Origin: Candidatus Brocadiaceae bacterium
Lineage (GTDB): Bacteria; Planctomycetota; Brocadiia; SM23-32
Assembly: GCA_003567495.1 (NCBI GenBank)
Contig: PWZK01000108.1
Span: 1 to 5,449 of the forward strand
DNA length: 5,449 nt
Direction: 5' to 3'
The translations under genes and the position numbers were made by a program. Positions within the stretch are counted from its first letter, which is position 1, and every line of letters begins with the position of its first letter. Below the pieces are notes generated by a model, which did not search any database, was not told where the DNA came from, and saw nothing but the letters and a program-made list of their open reading frames with translations. Shown in pieces: positions 1 through 5,238 of the stretch.

Positions 1-10
1 CCCCCCCCCC
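1..10. other. Run of ten C at the window start
   Basis: The window opens with ten consecutive C residues. This may be a genuine homopolymer or an assembly edge artefact; the sequence cannot decide. Bases 11-111 hold no reading frame that resembles a gene on either strand. Confidence 0.5.
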
Positions 11-111
11 GGTCAAATGAAAGCGGTAAAACTTCCGCCCCTGCTTATATCTCGTCATCAAGACCGCCCCATTTTCATCATCCGTTTGTTCTCAATTCTT
101 TGTGGGGGTGG

Positions 112-180
112 TTGGGGGCGGCCCTCGATAACCCTTTTTTCTTTTCTTTGGGGGCGGCCCTCGATAACCCTTTTCTTTAC
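112..180. repeat. Two-copy 36-bp tandem repeat with GC-rich core
   Basis: Two direct copies start at 112 and 148. They share a core of TTGGGGGCGGCCCTCGATAA followed by CCCTTTT, and both end in a T/C-rich tail. The core GGGGGCGGCCCTC is an imperfect palindrome related in form to the GC-rich palindromes at 1251-1263 and 5387-5399. Together with the C run and the hairpin at 216 it fills the first 215 bases, where I see no gene. A weak hairpin followed by T runs could slow transcription on the plus strand, but the stem is too short to call a terminator. Confidence 0.8.
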
Positions 181-215
181 TTTGAGTTAACCTTGCTATA
201 TGGACTTGAAATGCT

Positions 216-255
216 GCTTAGAAGCGATTTTCGACCCCCAAAAATCGTTCTAAGC
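216..255. repeat. Left RAYT-flanking hairpin (REP-like or transposon end)
   Basis: Bases 216-231 pair with 241-255 to give a 15-bp stem with one bulged G at 224 and a C-rich loop at 232-240. The feet are GCTTAGAA and TTCTAAGC. The same 40-nt design occurs at 1158-1197 on the other side of the transposase gene. Imperfect hairpins beside a Y1 transposase are the usual form of REP sequences and of IS200/IS605 ends, which the enzyme binds as single-stranded DNA. The canonical GTAG/GGAG foot tetranucleotide of proteobacterial REPs is not evident here. The transposase stop codon lies within the 3' arm. Confidence 0.75.
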
Positions 256-987
256 ATTATAACTCGCTGGCACCTCACGAAGAATCCACGCGGACTTGTA
301 AGAACCCTCTAGCTGGTCAGATTCCAGTCGCATCCTGCTTCGTACTTTTCCTCTTACCTGTTTTATATATTGCTCACTGCCGACTGCCAGGCTTTCGCTC
401 CACCAGGGTTGCCTGCGACATCGATCGGCTAACAGTTGATCTTGAATCAGAGACTGATACATCGATTTAAAATCCCCGCTATCCGGATGCAACCCCGTTG
501 CCAACGAAAAATGGTCACGATCGATTAGACGATAGCGTTTGCGTTCTCCTACAAGTTCACCATAACTACACCATTTCCAATCCCGTGGGTGATTAACGAC
601 TCCGGCCCGGACCATATTCATATCAATATAGGTAATGCAGTGCCACAGATGTTCTCCTCCCTCAATCGCCGTCGCATGAAACCGTCCACCCCAGAATGCA
701 CCGCTACGCCCTTTCCTAAGGTTGTAGTATTGGGCGAAATCGCCGGCCAGAGCGTCCATAAACTTACTGATTCCGCCCTTACCAGGAGCCGTGACCAAAA
801 GGTGCACATGATTGGAAGTAAAACAATATCCCAGCATTGGCGTGTGATGAGCTTTAGACAGTTTGCACAACATGCGTCTATACATGTTGCGGTCGCAAGC
901 AAACTTCAGCAGAAAATCACGTCCATGACATCGTTGGGTCAAGTGATAATGTAGTCCCGCCTCAAAATACCGTTTTGCTTTTGGCAT
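250..987 (-). CDS. REP-associated Y1 (HUH) transposase, RAYT family
   Basis: This 245-residue protein belongs to the Y1/HUH single-strand DNA transposases, in the REP-associated (RAYT) branch. These cut and rejoin hairpin-bearing single-stranded DNA through a catalytic tyrosine and a metal bound by an HUH motif. Numbered from the ATG at 987, the HUH motif is H60-V61-H62 in SNHVHLLV. The likely nucleophile is Y87 or Y88, in a helix followed by the family's GRSGAFWGGRF stretch. A further conserved block, YIDMNMVRAGVV with DWKWCSY, lies around residues 120-142. An in-frame TTG at 1035 would add 16 residues. I prefer the ATG because the protein then begins MPKAKRYF, close to family N-termini, and because a predicted promoter puts the transcription start near 1043. 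No good ribosome binding site is seen for either start. The gene appears intact and is bracketed by the hairpins at 216-255 and 1158-1197. RAYTs are usually single-copy domesticated genes; whether this one is mobile cannot be told from one copy. Confidence 0.92.
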   Translation of the reverse strand: MPKAKRYFEAGLHYHLTQRCHGRDFLLKFACDRNMYRRMLCKLSKAHHTPMLGYCFTSNHVHLLVTAPGKGGISKFMDALAGDFAQYYNLRKGRSGAFWGGRFHATAIEGGEHLWHCITYIDMNMVRAGVVNHPRDWKWCSYGELVGERKRYRLIDRDHFSLATGLHPDSGDFKSMYQSLIQDQLLADRCRRQPWWSESLAVGSEQYIKQVRGKVRSRMRLESDQLEGSYKSAWILREVPASYNA

Positions 988-1049
988 GTTTATGTTTACC
1001 GCATACGCTCCAAAAATAACACTGGGACGAAGCAAAAAAACATCGCTTT

Positions 1050-1078
1050 ATTTTAAAAGCTTGGGGTGACATTTTCAA
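1050..1078 (-). promoter_or_regulatory. Predicted sigma70 promoter of the transposase gene
   Basis: On the minus strand, TTGAAA (1078-1073) is followed after exactly 17 bases by TAAAAT (1055-1050). Transcription would begin near 1043, about 55 bases before the ATG at 987. The upstream TTG at 1035 would then have a leader of only about 8 bases, which supports the ATG start. Confidence 0.5.
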
Positions 1079-1157
1079 GTGAAAACGGCAATTTGGGATA
1101 AACACTTCTGTCTTTAAAAAACGCCCGAGATGCTGTGGTGAACTTAATGAGCTTTTT

Positions 1158-1197
1158 GCTTAGAAGTGGTTTTTGGCCTAAAAAATCGCGTCTAAGC
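1158..1197. repeat. Right RAYT-flanking hairpin (REP-like or transposon end)
   Basis: Bases 1158-1174 pair with 1181-1197. Fourteen Watson-Crick pairs, two G.T pairs (1167-1188, 1169-1186) and one A.G mismatch (1165-1190) form a 17-position stem. The feet GCTTAGA and TCTAAGC, the length (40 nt) and the T-rich/A-rich inner arms match the left hairpin at 216-255. The two are in the same orientation and share weaker similarity in the preceding dozen bases (an ACTT near the start of each). It sits upstream of the transposase promoter, so gene and promoter together lie between the two hairpins. Confidence 0.75.
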
Positions 1198-1201
1198 GGT
1201 G

Positions 1202-1229
1202 TTTTGAATGGGCAAATCGGCCTTATAAT
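1202..1229 (+). promoter_or_regulatory. Possible promoter with perfect TATAAT box
   Basis: TATAAT at 1224-1229 is a perfect -10 box. The -35 is weak: TTTTGA at 1202-1207 with a 16-base spacer is the best match. Transcription from about 1236 would run through the GC-rich palindrome at 1251-1263, the A-rich tract and element A, towards the T run at 1403-1408. A single hexamer occurs often by chance in AT-rich DNA, so this is tentative. Confidence 0.25.
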
Positions 1230-1250
1230 GTTGATAAACGCGTACTTAAC

Positions 1251-1263
1251 GGGGGCAGCCCCC
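1251..1263. repeat. GC-rich 13-bp palindrome followed by A-rich tract
   Basis: GGGGGCAGCCCCC is a perfect inverted repeat with 5-bp arms and a CAG centre. It is followed on the plus strand by an A-rich, C-punctuated tract to about 1300. No T run follows on either strand in the proper place, so it is not an intrinsic terminator. A similar palindrome (5387-5399) lies on the matching side of element B, so it may be part of a larger repeat unit. Confidence 0.6.
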
Positions 1264-1298
1264 AAAAAAAACAAAAAAACAAAAAAAAGGAAAAATAA

Positions 1299-1391
1299 AG
1301 GAATTTGCGCCCGGCAATCTCTGGAAACAGGGATAATCTCGGAACAATCTGCGTTCCGGGATACGCAAAAAACGTTACAGCGCAAATTCCT
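1299..1391 (+). repeat. Element A: 93-bp foldback repeat, inverted copy of 5239-5331
   Basis: The ends form a perfect 12-bp inverted repeat, AGGAATTTGCGC (1299-1310) with GCGCAAATTCCT (1380-1391). Inside, in plus sense, are three smaller stems: 1319-1323 with 1328-1332 closing a GAAA tetraloop; 1337-1345 with 1353-1361, nine positions with one G.T pair; and a 3-bp stem, 1363-1365 with 1373-1375. The reverse complement matches 5239-5331 at 86 of 93 positions without indels. Weaker similarity extends to about 1289, and a few more bases on the other side. The open frames across it are probably incidental. It may be a MITE-like foldback element, a REP-type repeat or a structured RNA gene. It does not resemble the hairpins flanking the transposase, so the RAYT need not be what moves it. 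Confidence 0.85.
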
Positions 1392-1406
1392 CGGGACATC
1401 CCTTTT

Positions 1407-1435
1407 TTGACTTTCTGAACATTTTACATTATATT
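1407..1435 (+). promoter_or_regulatory. Predicted sigma70 promoter of ruvB
   Basis: TTGACT (1407-1412) and TATATT (1430-1435) are separated by exactly 17 bases, a near-consensus arrangement. The start of transcription would fall near 1442, about 50 bases before the ruvB ATG. The -35 overlaps a run of six T at 1403-1408 and lies only 15 bases beyond the end of element A. Confidence 0.6.
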
Positions 1436-1464
1436 ATGTTTGTTGCAGGCGGCGCAGGTCACGA

Positions 1465-1497
1465 ATGAAATCTGAGCACGGGCACACTCCAAAATGA
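1465..1497 (+). CDS. Possible 10-codon leader minicistron before ruvB
   Basis: An ATG at 1465 opens a 10-codon frame (MKSEHGHTPK) whose TGA overlaps the ruvB ATG as ATGA at 1494-1497. An AGG at 1456-1458, six bases upstream, is a weak Shine-Dalgarno match, whereas ruvB itself has none at a usable distance. Translation could therefore be handed on to ruvB by stop-start coupling. No homology is recognised, and a frame this short can arise by chance. Confidence 0.2.
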   Translation: MKSEHGHTPK

Positions 1498-2525
1498 CAG
1501 AAGAATCGATATACTCCGGTTACCCTCAGGGCGACGACCGATTTGCAGAGCCATCGGTAAGGCCTGCGAACTTCGGTGATTTCGTAGGCCAGGAGGCTGT
1601 TGTAAAAAATTTAAACACGTGGATAACGGGTGCATTAAACCGCTCGGAAAGCCTTGACCACGCTCTGCTGAGCGGCCCGCCCGGTCTCGGAAAAACCACC
1701 CTGGCCTACATATTATCGCACGAGATGGGATGCGAGATTCGCGCCACCAGCGGCCCCACTCTCGCAAAACCAAAAGACCTTGTTGGCATACTGACAAACC
1801 TGCAGCACGGTGATATACTGTTTATCGACGAAATACATCGCCTTGATTCGCGCGTTGAAGAATACCTTTATACGGCCATGGAGGATTACGAGATATCAAT
1901 AATCATCGATCCCGGCCCACACAGCCGGTCGGTGACGCTGCCGCTGAAACGCTTCACACTGGTGGGTGCTACGACCCGCGAAGGGCTGCTCACGGCGCCG
2001 CTGAGATCCAGATTTCAGATTACAGAGCGATTGGATTACTACCCCCCCGCAGAACTGGAGCAAATACTGCTAAACAGCGCAAAAAAAATGAATGTGAAAC
2101 TCAAGCCGGATGCCGCGCGTATTATGGCCGAATGCGCAAGAGGCACCCCCAGGGTAGCCAACCGCTACCTGAGACGAATACGCGATGTAGCGCACTCACA
2201 GAACGAAGCGATTATAGGAAAAAATATGGCACGCAAGGGGCTGAAAATGCTCGGCGTTGATCATAACGGGCTTTGTGAAATGGACCGGCGAATACTTAAG
2301 GCTATTGGTGAGAAAGGAGGAAACGCCATAGGCCTGAAAACTCTGGCCGTAATTGCCGGCGAACAGGAAGAGACCATTGAAGAGGTCTATGAACCCTACC
2401 TGATACGCAAGGGACTCCTGGAGAAGACGCCGAGAGGACGCACTCTGACCGAACGCGGCCGGGAACACATCGGGATGGAAATAATCGCGCGGCCGGATAA
2501 AAAGAGCGATTCTTCCCTGTTCTGA
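1494..2525 (+). CDS. ruvB: Holliday junction branch migration DNA helicase RuvB
   Basis: RuvB is the hexameric AAA+ motor that, with RuvA, drives branch migration of Holliday junctions in recombinational repair. The 343-residue product is of normal family length and shows the expected order of parts. Walker A GPPGLGKT is at 61-68, Walker B LFIDEIH at 109-115, and the RuvA-contacting beta-hairpin region at about 136-155. Sensor 1 GATTREG is at 158-164, the arginine finger is probably R171 in PLRSRF, and sensor 2 GTPR is at 217-220. The C-terminal winged helix includes IEEVYEPYLI near 295-304 and TPRGR near 312-316. PLRSRF replaces the proteobacterial PLRDRF. The ATG at 1494 gives the usual N-terminal extension ahead of the FVGQ motif. 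No clear ribosome binding site precedes it; a 10-codon minicistron overlapping the start may couple translation. ruvA and ruvC are not adjacent. A near-consensus promoter lies at 1407-1435. Confidence 0.98.
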   Translation: MTEESIYSGYPQGDDRFAEPSVRPANFGDFVGQEAVVKNLNTWITGALNRSESLDHALLSGPPGLGKTTLAYILSHEMGCEIRATSGPTLAKPKDLVGILTNLQHGDILFIDEIHRLDSRVEEYLYTAMEDYEISIIIDPGPHSRSVTLPLKRFTLVGATTREGLLTAPLRSRFQITERLDYYPPAELEQILLNSAKKMNVKLKPDAARIMAECARGTPRVANRYLRRIRDVAHSQNEAIIGKNMARKGLKMLGVDHNGLCEMDRRILKAIGEKGGNAIGLKTLAVIAGEQEETIEEVYEPYLIRKGLLEKTPRGRTLTERGREHIGMEIIARPDKKSDSSLF

Positions 2526-2559
2526 ATCCACACGTACGATATTGTCCGGGTTAATACAT

Positions 2560-3228
2560 ATGAAACACCTGAAGGGAATGCACGACCTCCACACTCACAC
2601 TTATAACAGCGACGGGGTGCTCGGGCTTGCCGAGCTGGCCAGAAGATGTTCCGTGCTGGGCTATGACGGGCTGGTTTTCAGCGACCACTGCGACTGCTCA
2701 AACCTCGATGATATAATCACGCGAGCAAAAACCTTCTGTGAAGAATCCGACGGGCTTTTCGGTGACCTGCAAATTCTCGCAGGTTGTGAACTCACGCATG
2801 TCCCGCCCCCGCAGATAGAACGGCTCATCGCCCGGGCCAGGGCCCTGGGCGCCGCCGTTGTTCTTGTGCACGGTGAAACAATAGCAGAGCCGGTGGCCGG
2901 CGGCACGAACCGGTCGGCTATCGAAGCCGGCGCCGATGTGCTTGCACATCCAGGTCTTATCTCCAGAGCTGAGGTTCAGCTGGCCGCAGAAAAAGGCGTC
3001 CTGCTTGAGATAAGCGCGCGTAAGGGACACAGCCTGACAAACGGACACGTCGCGCGGCTTGCGCTGGAACAGGGATGCCCCCTCTGCTTCGGCTCGGACG
3101 GACACGCTCCGGGCGATTACCCGGACATGGACACGGCCCGCCGCATCCTGATGGGCGCCGGAATGACGCTAAAGCAGGCGGAAGAAGTTATGCAAAACAC
3201 AGCCGCCTTTTTTGACCGGTCCGGGTAA
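2560..3228 (+). CDS. PHP-domain metal-dependent phosphoesterase (histidinol-phosphatase-like)
   Basis: This protein belongs to the PHP (polymerase and histidinol phosphatase) superfamily, trinuclear-metal phosphoesterases that hydrolyse phosphate esters. In the 222 residues from the ATG at 2560, the metal-ligand motifs are all present: DLHTHT with H11 and H13; SDH with H43; E77 and H80 in GCELTH; H104 in VHGE; H130 in AHPG; and D180-x-H182 in SDGH. The ITARKGHSLTNGHVARLA-type block near 151-168 marks the small histidinol-phosphatase-domain subfamily of unknown substrate rather than classical HisK or PolX. There is no his operon context, so a role in histidine synthesis is not supported. The gene follows ruvB by 34 bases on the same strand and is probably co-transcribed. 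The start is uncertain: a TTG at 2542 adds six residues. An ATG at 2578 gives the family-typical MHDLHTHT, but its AAGGGA lies too close to act as a ribosome binding site. The 2560 start has only a weak GGG at 2548-2550. Confidence 0.93.
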   Translation: MKHLKGMHDLHTHTYNSDGVLGLAELARRCSVLGYDGLVFSDHCDCSNLDDIITRAKTFCEESDGLFGDLQILAGCELTHVPPPQIERLIARARALGAAVVLVHGETIAEPVAGGTNRSAIEAGADVLAHPGLISRAEVQLAAEKGVLLEISARKGHSLTNGHVARLALEQGCPLCFGSDGHAPGDYPDMDTARRILMGAGMTLKQAEEVMQNTAAFFDRSG

Positions 3229-3290
3229 AACGCATGCAGACGGAGGAAACCGTAACGCCGCCAAACAAAAAAAACCACGAAGACAGCGAC

Positions 3291-3623
3291 TCAAGAAAGG
3301 TGTTCGCTCTTTTCCATCAATCCTCGGAAGAAAAAGCGACCGTTCGCATAAAAACATATGTTAAAAACGAACTTGACCATAGCTTCAAACTTTTTTTCGG
3401 CAAGCAGTGCGGGCGCGTCCATCACTGCCGGCAGGATCGGCATGGCAAAGGAGATCACCGAACGTGCACCGTGAACAAAGTCCGAAGGATGCTGGCCTTC
3501 CGGCGCTGAATCGTAAACCGGCGGCATGGGGTCAAAGCGCTCCGCCGGCGCTATGCCCACCAATGCGGCGCCGTTAGCTCTGGCGGTTTCCTTTACTTCC
3601 AGGGTAAGTTCTCTAACTTTCAT
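3291..3623 (-). pseudogene. Truncated epoxyqueuosine-reductase-like iron-sulfur protein, N-terminal part
   Basis: The 110-residue frame begins like proteins of the QueG/COG1600 group: GAALVGIAPAERFD (18-31), then HPSDF and GARSVISFAMPIL (52-64). Full members run to well over 200 residues and carry cysteine clusters binding two [4Fe-4S] centres in the C-terminal half. None of that is present: there is one cysteine in the whole frame, and similarity seems to fade after about residue 85 (near 3370), followed by a run of aromatic residues and a stop. The start is convincing, with GGAGAG at 3636-3631 seven bases before the ATG. The 3' end of the intact PHP gene is only 62 bases away, so the missing part is not nearby. 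This looks like a gene that lost its 3' end by deletion and would not make an active enzyme. Family assignment is from motif memory. Confidence 0.65.
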
Positions 3624-3677
3624 TAATTCGCTCTCCGGCCTTTAGCTCAGATGAAACGCTGAAAACGCGTGAAATAA

Positions 3678-3693
3678 GCGGTGTAGATACCGC
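3678..3693 (-). terminator. Weak hairpin downstream of the aldo/keto reductase gene
   Basis: GCGGT (3678-3682) pairs with ACCGC (3689-3693) around a 6-base loop. On the minus strand it lies 19 bases after the reductase stop codon and is followed by TTATTT. The stem is only 5 bp and the U tract is interrupted, so it is at best a weak intrinsic terminator. Confidence 0.25.
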
Positions 3694-3711
3694 GATATTT
3701 TCCCAAACAGA

Positions 3712-4737
3712 TCATTCGTCGTGATGTGCGGCATACATTTGTTCATAATCCTCGAGCATTTTTGGAAGCAGGTCGGCGGGGTTCAGCTCGTAAGGGCACC
3801 GCTCATGACATTTGCCACACTGCTCGCAATTTTCAATCCGGTGCATCTTATCCCGCCATTCCTCGCTGTAAAAACGTTCCACCGGCATCCTTCGCAGCAA
3901 CAGAGACATGCGTGCAGCCATCGGGATGGGGATATCGGCCGGGCATGGCAGACAGTAGCCGCAGGCGCGGCAAAAGTCGCTGCCAAGCTCCTCGCGGTCG
4001 CGCTCAACTTTCTTTTCCATTGAAGCATCATATTCCGGCGGTGAGGCCTCGAGTCTCAGAAAGTCGTCCAGCTCGGACGGAGTCTGACATCCCCAGATCG
4101 GCACGACATTTTCAAACCGGCGCAGAAAGGCGAATGGCGTATCTACATCCGTAAGCAGGCCGCCGCATAGTGCTTTCATTGCGATAAGCCCCACGTCGTG
4201 TTCGCAGCAAAAGTCTATCAACCCCAACTCCTGTTGGCTGGATAGCGGGTTCAGGGGAAACTGCATGGTTTCAAAAAGTCCGCTTTCCACTGCGCGGCGT
4301 GCCACTGCCAGGCGATGGCTGCTTATGCCCGGATGCCTGACCGCGCCCGACTCACAAGCATCGCGCAGCGCAGCGTACGAAGATGAAGGGTCTCCCGGAT
4401 CCGGTAGTTTCCCCGGATTATGCAGCTGCAATATATCGACATAATCCGTCCTGAGATTTTCGAGGCTGGTTTCCAAATCGCGCATAACGCCATCATAATC
4501 TTCGGCCCCTGATTTGGTAGCGATAACGATGTCCTGCCGCACGTCGGCAAGTGCCAGGCCCATTTTTTTCTCGCTGTCGGTATAGGCACGCGCTGTATCA
4601 AAAAAAGATATGCCAGCATCATAGGCGCTTCGCAGCAAAGCCACGGCCTCATGTTCACTCACGCGCTGGATCGGCAGTGCGCCGAACCCGGTTCTTGAAA
4701 TTTTCAAACCTGTTCGCCCGAGCCGTAAAATATCCAT
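3712..4737 (-). CDS. Aldo/keto reductase with C-terminal two-[4Fe-4S] ferredoxin domain
   Basis: The 341-residue protein joins an NAD(P)H-type aldo/keto reductase TIM barrel (about residues 1-230) to a bacterial ferredoxin-like domain, the COG1453 architecture. The aldo/keto reductase tetrad is complete: D47 (FFDTA), Y52 (AYTDSE), K75 (ATKS) and H106 (QLHN). The first cysteine cluster is C256-x2-C259-x2-C262-x2-C265-P, and the second is C304-x2-C307-x2-C310-x3-C314-P, enough for two [4Fe-4S] clusters. There is no signal peptide or membrane segment, so it is cytoplasmic. Its substrate is unknown; such fusions are common in anaerobes. The frame stays open to an ATG at 4839, but that extension reads through the tRNA gene and gives the familiar false peptide GVRIPPRPP. 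The ATG at 4737 is preceded by a G-rich ribosome binding site (GGGGG at 4747-4743, five bases away) and begins MDILRLGRTGLKISRTGFG, as the family does. A tRNA-Leu lies 72 bases upstream on the same strand. Confidence 0.95.
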   Translation of the reverse strand: MDILRLGRTGLKISRTGFGALPIQRVSEHEAVALLRSAYDAGISFFDTARAYTDSEKKMGLALADVRQDIVIATKSGAEDYDGVMRDLETSLENLRTDYVDILQLHNPGKLPDPGDPSSSYAALRDACESGAVRHPGISSHRLAVARRAVESGLFETMQFPLNPLSSQQELGLIDFCCEHDVGLIAMKALCGGLLTDVDTPFAFLRRFENVVPIWGCQTPSELDDFLRLEASPPEYDASMEKKVERDREELGSDFCRACGYCLPCPADIPIPMAARMSLLLRRMPVERFYSEEWRDKMHRIENCEQCGKCHERCPYELNPADLLPKMLEDYEQMYAAHHDE

Positions 4738-4809
4738 AGTAACCCCCTGTCTGATTGTCCAAAAATAGGTGAATTTCGTTTCTGGCCACTTCCCGGCCTG
4801 CTTTATTTG

Positions 4810-4897
4810 TGGTGGGCGAGGGGGGATTCGAACCCCCACAGTCCGTGTGGACCACTGGATTTTAAGTCCAGAGCGTCTGCCATTCCGCCACTCGCCC
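4810..4897 (-). tRNA. tRNA-Leu (anticodon UAA), CCA encoded
   Basis: The minus strand folds as a class II tRNA. The acceptor arm is GGGCGAG (4897-4891) with CTCGCCC (4820-4814), followed by discriminator A at 4813 and an encoded CCA at 4812-4810. The anticodon stem is CTGGA/TCCAG with loop CTTAAAA, placing the anticodon UAA at 4864-4862, which reads UUA. The long variable arm is GTCC-ACAC-GGAC, typical of Leu, and the T arm contains GGTTCGAATCC. The body is 85 nt without CCA. The aldo/keto reductase gene follows on the same strand with no clear terminator between them. Confidence 0.98.
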
Positions 4898-4914
4898 GGG
4901 TGCTTTTATCGTAT

Positions 4915-4920
4915 TTTATA
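4915..4920 (-). promoter_or_regulatory. Possible -10 box of the tRNA-Leu gene
   Basis: TATAAA on the minus strand lies 17 bases before the tRNA 5' end, so a start near 4908 would leave a leader of about ten bases. I find no good -35 hexamer at 16-18 bases upstream. The box lies within a small CGTAT-TTT-ATACG palindrome. Confidence 0.3.
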
Positions 4921-4964
4921 CGTGCGGGTTCTGTCCCCGGATATTTTCGATTCGCCAATGGCAC

Positions 4965-5162
4965 TCATTGACACGGCTTCCGTCGTGATACGCTTGACTG
5001 GATAATCAGCATCTCGGGTGCAGCGGAGTCATATTTGCCGACGATCGCATTGGCCGAATAGCAGTCACCGTCGGGAGTGCTGTCTTTGAGAATGATCCCT
5101 TCGCCCCAGTTAATGCCGTCTTCAGAAGAAGGATAAAGGACAAAATTGCCGCGGTTTTCAAT
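4965..5162 (-). pseudogene. C-terminal remnant of a sialidase-like (BNR/Asp-box) protein
   Basis: An open minus-strand stretch of 65 codons runs from just after an in-frame TGA at 5165-5163 to a TGA at 4967-4965. It has no start codon at its head. It reads ENRGNFVLYPSSEDGINWGE, then after a gap CYSANAIVGKYDSAAPEMLI and IQSSVS. An S-x-D-G-x-x-W Asp-box (SSEDGINW) followed by a strand that ends near LIIQSS is what the end of exo-alpha-sialidase and related beta-propeller hydrolases looks like. About 65 of an expected several hundred residues remain, so it cannot be functional. The last residues (SRRKPCQ) look unlike the family end, suggesting an additional frameshift or truncation there. The missing upstream part would lie where 5163-5238 and element B now are. 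Assignment rests on motif recognition. Confidence 0.5.
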
Positions 5163-5238
5163 TCACAATAACTCCAACCCGTGAGGTGAAAGTATTATGG
5201 CCAAAAAATCTGGCGATTGCAAGTGCCTGCCTGCCGCG

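Noticed and set aside
112..180. CRISPR array
   Set aside because: There are only two directly abutting copies with no unique spacers and no cas genes.
589..954. Plus-strand 121-codon frame inside the transposase gene
   Set aside because: It lies antisense to a clearly recognisable Y1 transposase and resembles no protein.
1251..1300. GC-rich palindrome with A-rich tract as an intrinsic terminator for minus-strand transcription
   Set aside because: On the minus strand the T run precedes the stem instead of following it, so the order is wrong for a terminator.
1053..1410. Frames on both strands across element A, one sharing a peptide (VFCVSRNADCSEIIPVSR) with a frame across element B
   Set aside because: The shared peptide follows from the repeated DNA. 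The flanking parts translate A-rich homopolymer into low-complexity sequence, and there is no ribosome binding site.
2661..3105. Minus-strand frames inside the PHP gene
   Set aside because: They are antisense shadows in GC-rich coding DNA; the plus strand carries all the PHP metal-binding motifs.
3234..3509. Plus-strand 91-codon frame after the PHP gene as a complete gene
   Set aside because: Its second half is antisense to the better supported iron-sulfur gene fragment and reads as Arg/His/Cys-rich noise. Only its first part might be a gene start, and that is raised as a finding.
4750..4810. Terminator between the tRNA and the reductase
   Set aside because: The only stem, GGCC with GGCC, is 4 bp and is followed by AGAAACG, not by a T run.
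4738..4839. N-terminal extension of the aldo/keto reductase beginning GVRIPPRPP
   Set aside because: It is a translation of the tRNA-Leu T arm and acceptor; the ATG at 4737 has a G-rich ribosome binding site and the family's normal N-terminus.
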